Source: an uncultured Prevotella sp.
GTDB taxonomy: Bacteria > Bacteroidota > Bacteroidia > Bacteroidales > Bacteroidaceae
DNA: 36,294 nucleotides
Assembly: GCA_900322175.1 (NCBI GenBank)
Contig: ONYZ01000022.1
Span: 1-36,294, forward strand
Direction of reading: 5' to 3'
Notes under the pieces: model-generated
Databases searched by the model: none
What the model saw: the letters and a program-made list of their open reading frames with translations, nothing else
Told to the model about the DNA's origin: nothing
In this document: piece after piece, positions 32,054 to 36,294 of the stretch
Position numbering within the stretch: position 1 is the first letter of the stretch
Layout of the letters: every line of letters begins with the position of its first letter
Program-made: the position numbers and the translations under genes

Positions 32054-34111
32054 ATGACGAGAAAGTATATCTTGCAGATGGCGGTAGCCATCATGGCGCT
32101 AGGCTTCACGGCCTGCAGCGACAATGATGACAATCCTACGCAGCAGGGGCTGCAGTCGTCGGGCATTGATATGTCGAACCTCGACACGTCCGTCCGCCCT
32201 GGTGACGATTTCTATCAGTATGCCTGCGGCGGATGGATGAAAAATAATCCTCTGCCGGCAGCCTATTCGCGCTACGGCACCATGGAAATGTTGGAAGAAG
32301 AAAACCAGACGCGCCTCAAGGCCATCCTCGACGACTTGCAGACTGGCAGCTTTGCCGCCGGATCCACGGAGCAGAAGTTGGCCGACCTCTACCGCATGGC
32401 CATGGACAGCCAGCGCCGCAACCAGCAGGGCGTAGAGCCGCTGATGGCCATCATCAGGCAGATGGAGCAGGCCACAACTGTGGAGCAGTTGTTCCAGATA
32501 CATCTGCAATTGGTGCCAGAGAACTTCTACCCATTCCTCACTCCCCGTTTTGCCGCCGACGAAAAGAACTCCAAAATGAATATACTGAAGGTGAAACAGG
32601 GCGGCATAGGGATGGTGCAGAAAGAGTACTACCTCGACACCGCCACTGCCGAAATCCGTGAGGCCTATAAACAGACCATCGCTAAGATGTTCCTGCACTT
32701 CGGATTCTCCGAACAACAAGCCTCGCAGAAGATGGAGAACGTCATGCACATGGAGACGGAGTTGGCCAAGGTGAGCCGTTCGCATACCGAACTGCGCGAC
32801 CCCGAGGCCAACTACAACAAGATGTCGCTGACTCAGTTCAACGCCGCCTATCCCCACATTCAACTGGAGAAACTGATGAATGCCATGGGCGTGCAGCCTG
32901 CTAACATTCAGGAACTCGTAGTAGGACAGCCCGAATTCTGTGCCGGTGCCGATAAACTCATGGCAGAGATGAGTGCCGACGAGTATCGCGACTACATGGA
33001 GTGGATAGAAATCATAGACTACGCCGATTTCCTGGACGACACCACAGAGGCTATCTACTTCGATTTCTTCGGGCGCGTGCTGTCGGGCCGTCAACAGGAC
33101 TATCCCCTGTGGCAGCGTGTCATGATGCAAATGGACGACCTGGTGGGCGAGGCTGTAGGCAAGCTGTTTGTCGAGAAGTACTTCCCTGCCGCCGCCAAGG
33201 AACGCATGCTTAAGTTGGTCAGCAACTTACAGTCAGCCCTCGCCCAGCGCATCGACGCACAGGACTGGATGAGTGCCACCACCAAAGCCGCAGCCAAGGA
33301 GAAGCTCGCCGCCTTCATTGTGAAAGTGGGCTACCCCGACAAGTGGACCGACATGAGTGCCTTACACATCGACAACAGCAAGTCCTACGTGGAGAACGTT
33401 ATCCAGTGTAACCGTTTCTGGAATGCAGAGAATGTCAAGCGTAAGGCAGGCAAGCCCGTAGACCCCACCGAATGGCAGATGACCCCACAGACCGTCAACG
33501 CCTACTATGAGCCTACCACCAACGAGATTTGCTTCCCAGCCGCCATCCTACAACCGCCCTTCTTCGATATGGAGGCAGACGACGCCATCAACTACGGTGC
33601 CATTGGCGTGGTCATTGGCCACGAGATGACCCACGGGTTCGACGACGAGGGACGCCTCTACGACAAGGACGGAAACTTGCACGACTGGTGGACACCCGAC
33701 GATGCCGCGAAGTTCCAGGAGAAGGCCGACATGTATGCCGACTACTTCGACGCTATTGAAGTACTGCCGGGTCTGCACGCCAACGGGCGCATGACCCTCG
33801 GCGAGAATCTGGCCGACCACGGCGGCCTGCAGGTGGCAGTGACAGCCTATCACAACGCTGTCGAGACGCCGCCCGCAACCATCGACGGATTTACTTCCGA
33901 CCAGCGCTTCTTCCTGTCATACGCCAACCTCTGGGCGCAAAACATTACTGATGCTGAGTTGCGTCACCGCACCACCAGCGACATCCACTCTCAGGGCCGC
34001 TGGCGCGTCAACGGAGCCTTGCCCCATATCGACGCCTGGTACGAGGCCTTTGGCATCAAGGAAGGCGACAAACTCTTCATCCCCAAGAACAAGCGGCTGA
34101 AATTATGGTAA
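32054..34111 (+). CDS. M13 family zinc metallopeptidase lipoprotein (PepO/neprilysin type)
   Basis: The 685-residue protein has a lipoprotein signal ending in LGFTAC (Cys21), then SDNDDNPT. The M13 N-terminal domain starts with DDFYQYACGGWMKNNPLP. The zinc site is complete: HEMTH with His523, Glu524 and His527, and Glu584 in GENLADHGGL, about 60 residues on. It ends in KRLKLW, as M13 enzymes end in a conserved Trp. The family cuts short peptides rather than folded proteins. Surface placement next to C11 enzymes and a secreted-type peptide gene suggests peptide degradation or processing; the target is not known. Confidence 0.95.
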   Translation: MTRKYILQMAVAIMALGFTACSDNDDNPTQQGLQSSGIDMSNLDTSVRPGDDFYQYACGGWMKNNPLPAAYSRYGTMEMLEEENQTRLKAILDDLQTGSFAAGSTEQKLADLYRMAMDSQRRNQQGVEPLMAIIRQMEQATTVEQLFQIHLQLVPENFYPFLTPRFAADEKNSKMNILKVKQGGIGMVQKEYYLDTATAEIREAYKQTIAKMFLHFGFSEQQASQKMENVMHMETELAKVSRSHTELRDPEANYNKMSLTQFNAAYPHIQLEKLMNAMGVQPANIQELVVGQPEFCAGADKLMAEMSADEYRDYMEWIEIIDYADFLDDTTEAIYFDFFGRVLSGRQQDYPLWQRVMMQMDDLVGEAVGKLFVEKYFPAAAKERMLKLVSNLQSALAQRIDAQDWMSATTKAAAKEKLAAFIVKVGYPDKWTDMSALHIDNSKSYVENVIQCNRFWNAENVKRKAGKPVDPTEWQMTPQTVNAYYEPTTNEICFPAAILQPPFFDMEADDAINYGAIGVVIGHEMTHGFDDEGRLYDKDGNLHDWWTPDDAAKFQEKADMYADYFDAIEVLPGLHANGRMTLGENLADHGGLQVAVTAYHNAVETPPATIDGFTSDQRFFLSYANLWAQNITDAELRHRTTSDIHSQGRWRVNGALPHIDAWYEAFGIKEGDKLFIPKNKRLKLW

Positions 34112-34157
34112 GGGTTAAAAACGGCACACAACTCGAAGTGTCACCACCGAAGATTCA

Positions 34158-34187
34158 AAGAGCTCTCGCCAATCAGCGAGAGCTCTT
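34158..34187. terminator. Hairpin between M13 gene and peptide 2 gene (likely bidirectional)
   Basis: AAGAGCTCTCGC and GCGAGAGCTCTT are perfect 12-bp inverted repeats with a six-base loop, between two convergent genes. Neither side has a strong U tract, so it may end transcription with help, or protect the 3' ends. Confidence 0.55.
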
Positions 34188-34212
34188 AATGAAATGTTAT
34201 ACAATAATGCCT

Positions 34213-34413
34213 TCAGACAGGTTTCTTAACTTCTGGTGTGATACCTTTATGTCTTCCTTGCCACATTCCACCAGCCACGTTGTCAAGATCATCCTCGTCG
34301 AGGGGCCATGCACCAGCCTCTACTAATTCGTTCTTCAACTTCTCTGCCTCTTCAGCCAACTGTTTCAGTTGCAGTTTCTTGGCTTCAATCTGTTCATTTG
34401 TAAGTGTTGCCAT
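34213..34413 (-). CDS. Double-glycine leader peptide 2 (RiPP/bacteriocin-like precursor)
   Basis: The 66-residue peptide has the same leader start (MATLTNEQIEAKK) as peptide 1 and ends its leader with DEDDLDNVAGG (Gly48-Gly49). The 17-residue remainder, MWQGRHKGITPEVKKPV, is basic, has no Cys and is unrelated to that of peptide 1. The conserved leader with a variable end is the pattern of exported, leader-cut peptides. The core has Arg and Lys residues, which a trypsin-like C11 enzyme could cut. The gene lies downstream of C11 peptidase 3 on the same strand but has its own promoter, closely similar to that of peptide 1. Confidence 0.8.
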   Translation of the reverse strand: MATLTNEQIEAKKLQLKQLAEEAEKLKNELVEAGAWPLDEDDLDNVAGGMWQGRHKGITPEVKKPV

Positions 34414-34451
34414 AATTATGATATTTTATAATTAATGTTTGATTTCGGTTG

Positions 34452-34507
34452 CAAAGTTACAAACTATCACCTAAACTGATGTCTCACTGGAGGAAAAATA
34501 TGTCTCA
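34452..34507 (-). promoter_or_regulatory. Peptide 2 promoter with LytTR-type direct repeats
   Basis: Two TGAGACAT repeats (34507-34500 and 34486-34479, 21-base period) are followed by 19 bases and the -7 box TAACTTTG (34459-34452). Layout and most bases are the same as before peptide 1, and likeness starts abruptly just upstream of the distal repeat. Confidence 0.7.
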
Positions 34508-34538
34508 TATCAGGAAAAACAAGCAAAAAGACATTTAA

Positions 34539-36179
34539 TTATTCAACTTCGTTTTTCCCTTCCGGCCAAGGCAGCTCAAACTTCAAGTCTTTCGGACAGA
34601 ACAAGTTGGGATGCTGGTTGTTTAGGCGCAGCCAGCGGCTCCAACCCACGGTGCGGTCGAAGACTAGTTGCTCGTAGGTGTCGGCCAGCGTAGAACCCCA
34701 TGGATCGTCTTCTGTTAAGAATGTCGATTCGTAGTATTCGGGATTGTCAGTGGGACTAACCTTGAAGATGTATGTTTTGCCGTCCTCGGCATATATAACT
34801 TCAGCGATTGGCTTCTGTGAGCTGTTAGCATCGTCATTTCTCCAATATGTGTACGCGTATGCACCTTGGAACCCGAGCAGCACGCTGTAGTCTACCATGT
34901 AGTTGTGGGCGGTGAGGTACTTGCTGAAGTACTGTGCTACAATGCAGTTGTTGAAGGCTTCCTTCATCTGGTTGTAGAATGCTTCACCATAGACCTCGGG
35001 CAGGGCGTTGACGATAGACTTGACGTATTTGATGGCATCATAGTTGGGCCGGTTCAGCTGCACCTTGACGGCACTGGCCGTACAATTATCGATAGCCTGA
35101 CGTTGGGCATCGGTGCCATTCTGGTATGTATCGCAGAGACGATCGGTGAACTCGCGGAGCATCTCGCCAAGATGTGCGATGCTGGAAGTGCGGGTGACGG
35201 TCATATCGGTATATAGCGGGGTAGTCTCGTCAATGTGCCATGCCTCATCCCAGCTTGCTACGCAGGCCTTGCAGTAGTCGTCCAGTGCCTGTTCGATGTC
35301 CACCGATGGCTGGCCTAGCAGTTTGGGCAGCATTCTGTAGGCACCGTCAATCGATGGCTTCGAGTATGTGGGAGCGATGACATAGTCACAGAGATCCTGC
35401 AACTCGAACTGATACTCCAGACAGTTCATCAGACAAGCATCCATGAAGAGAGTCTCTATATGGACATCGGCCTGGCGGATGGCGCGGGTGAAGCTCTTGA
35501 CGGTGAAGTGCTTGAGGTCGCGTCCATCGTCATATACCATACCACGTGTGCCGGCTCCGGTGCTCTCCGGCAAATCATCATCAGGCCTGTAGCCACCGCC
35601 ATGATCATGCACGATAAGCATGTACTTCTTTGCGGGACAGGCCTTGGCTGCCCAGTTGATGAAGTTCGTCAGCGAGTCGGCGCAGGTGTAGTCGGCATTG
35701 TCGGCTCCGTAGATGTTGGAGCGCGAGTAGACCTGTTCTTGGAATGACTTTGAGGGATTTACGACCCAGCGGGAGGTCTTGCCGCCGAACTCTTGGCAGG
35801 TATTATCATCGTAACCACCCTGGGCTTTCATGTTCTCAGCAGTAGAGAATTTGTACTGCACCACCACATTAGTATACTTGTAAGCCTCTTCGCCTGCATG
35901 GTAGAAGTCTCCTATCTTCGAAAGGTAATAATACTCTCTATTACTGCCGCCATGTCCGTAGTACATAATTGTGTACTCTGCCAACTTTTCCTCGGGGTCA
36001 GGCAGTGGCATCGGGTTGTCAATGTTGTCATTGGTACAGGCGGTGAATACCGTCATTGTCATTGCGCAGCTAAGGACGGCTGCGAAGGCTGCGATTAAGC
36101 GAGCACCAAACGAACTCGTTCGTTTTGTCGAGCGTGAGCAGGCTCGACCGCAGGTCAACGTCATCATAATCTTTTTCAT
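34539..36179 (-). CDS. C11 (clostripain) family lipoprotein peptidase 3
   Basis: The 546-residue protein is a close paralog of peptidase 2. The apparent catalytic pair is His193 in VHDHGGGYRP and Cys249 in FMDACLMNC. Here the residue two before the Cys is Asp247, so this copy keeps the Arg/Lys-type pocket described for PmC11 of Parabacteroides. The lipoprotein Cys is residue 48 (VFTAC, then TNDNIDNP), much later than residue 20 in the paralogs. The signal peptide has about 25 extra, Arg/Lys/Ser-rich residues (CGRACSRSTKRTSSFGAR) encoded by a dispersed hairpin element inserted in frame. No later Met would give a good signal peptide, so the long form seems real. Confidence 0.85.
   Translation of the reverse strand: MKKIMMTLTCGRACSRSTKRTSSFGARLIAAFAAVLSCAMTMTVFTACTNDNIDNPMPLPDPEEKLAEYTIMYYGHGGSNREYYYLSKIGDFYHAGEEAYKYTNVVVQYKFSTAENMKAQGGYDDNTCQEFGGKTSRWVVNPSKSFQEQVYSRSNIYGADNADYTCADSLTNFINWAAKACPAKKYMLIVHDHGGGYRPDDDLPESTGAGTRGMVYDDGRDLKHFTVKSFTRAIRQADVHIETLFMDACLMNCLEYQFELQDLCDYVIAPTYSKPSIDGAYRMLPKLLGQPSVDIEQALDDYCKACVASWDEAWHIDETTPLYTDMTVTRTSSIAHLGEMLREFTDRLCDTYQNGTDAQRQAIDNCTASAVKVQLNRPNYDAIKYVKSIVNALPEVYGEAFYNQMKEAFNNCIVAQYFSKYLTAHNYMVDYSVLLGFQGAYAYTYWRNDDANSSQKPIAEVIYAEDGKTYIFKVSPTDNPEYYESTFLTEDDPWGSTLADTYEQLVFDRTVGWSRWLRLNNQHPNLFCPKDLKFELPWPEGKNEVE
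36088..36146 (+). repeat. Dispersed hairpin element, copy B, inside a signal peptide
   Basis: Arms GCTGCGATTAAGCGAG and GAGCGTGAGCAG match copy A (11824-11880). The centre holds a perfect 8-bp hairpin, AAACGAAC-TC-GTTCGTTT, different from that of copy A. On the minus strand it is read in frame as part of the N terminus of C11 peptidase 3. Confidence 0.7.
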
Positions 36180-36208
36180 ATTTACTTGTTAATATTTAAG
36201 TATGTAAT

Positions 36209-36216
36209 CAAAATTA
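36209..36216 (-). promoter_or_regulatory. Possible -7 box of C11 peptidase 3
   Basis: TAATTTTG on the minus strand lies about 30 bases before the ATG at 36179. The -33 region is not convincing, and the box overlaps the end of a possible upstream frame. Confidence 0.45.
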
Positions 36217-36294
36217 AGCGACATGTTTAAGATATTGAATATTCAGTCCCTTTCCTATGTCAGCCAACGCCCTGTTGGTGGTATAGAAAAGCAT
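36214..36294 (-). CDS. Possible 3' end of a minus-strand gene (partial)
   Basis: From the window edge the minus strand is open for 26 codons (ending GKGLNIQYLKHVA) up to a TAA at 36216-36214. The text looks protein-like and is GC-richer than the spacer after the stop. It is likely the tail of a gene that begins outside the window. Too short to name. Confidence 0.35.
   Translation of the reverse strand: MLFYTTNRALADIGKGLNIQYLKHVA

Noticed and set aside
32099-33130. Open frame of 343 codons antisense to the M13 gene
   Set aside because: It mirrors a GC-rich, well supported M13 gene. Its text is low in protein character, and no promoter or partner supports it.
34105-34326. Plus-strand 73-codon frame after the M13 gene
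   Set aside because: It covers the inverted repeat and runs antisense to peptide 2; no promoter and no protein-like features.

Overview
The window looks like a chromosome segment from a Bacteroidota bacterium of the Prevotella/Segatella type. The evidence is TAnnTTTG -7 boxes at many starts, AT-rich leaders without Shine-Dalgarno sequences, acidic residues directly after lipoprotein cysteines, a GH95 enzyme, and short AT-rich intergenic repeats of the kind common in that group. No search could be run, so the genus is an inference.

Layout. Bases 1-2065 hold a tRNA-Asn with its terminator on the minus strand and a divergent S41 processing protease. Bases 2080-13787 are one long plus-strand housekeeping operon: rimP-nusA-infB, then sufB, an NCS2 purine-type permease, sufC, sufD, sufS and rnhB. 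It links transcription and translation factors to Fe-S cluster assembly. gpmI and ung follow with overlapping stop and start, then a cysteine-rich DUF3109-type protein. Bases 16715-19974 (minus) hold a GH95 fucosidase-type enzyme translationally coupled to an AraC regulator. A divergent operon at 20060-25254 (plus) joins ptb and buk to two Cache-HAMP sensor proteins: the first lacks the phospho-accepting His and the ATPase domain, the second is a complete histidine kinase. A membrane-anchored TPR-PP2C (SpoIIE) phosphatase converges on it.

The accessory and most interesting part is 27355-36179. Two small genes encode peptides with a nearly identical 49-residue leader ending in Gly-Gly and unrelated C-terminal parts (36 and 17 residues). 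Both have the same promoter, with two TGAGACAT direct repeats 21 bp apart placed where the -33 element should be. That spacing is typical of LytTR-family response regulators. Around them are three surface-type lipoprotein cysteine peptidases of family C11 (clostripain), an M13 zinc metallopeptidase lipoprotein, a lipocalin-like lipoprotein and an unannotated 29-residue membrane peptide. The three C11 enzymes differ at the residue that sets basic P1 specificity (His, Leu, Asp). Two of them form a long inverted repeat enclosing the M13 gene and the second peptide. The third C11 copy has a dispersed hairpin element inserted in frame in its signal peptide; a related copy lies between sufD and sufS.

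My reading is that this end of the window holds part of a secreted-peptide (bacteriocin or signal) regulon next to surface proteases. Exporter, modifying enzyme and regulator are not in the window, so the function is a hypothesis.
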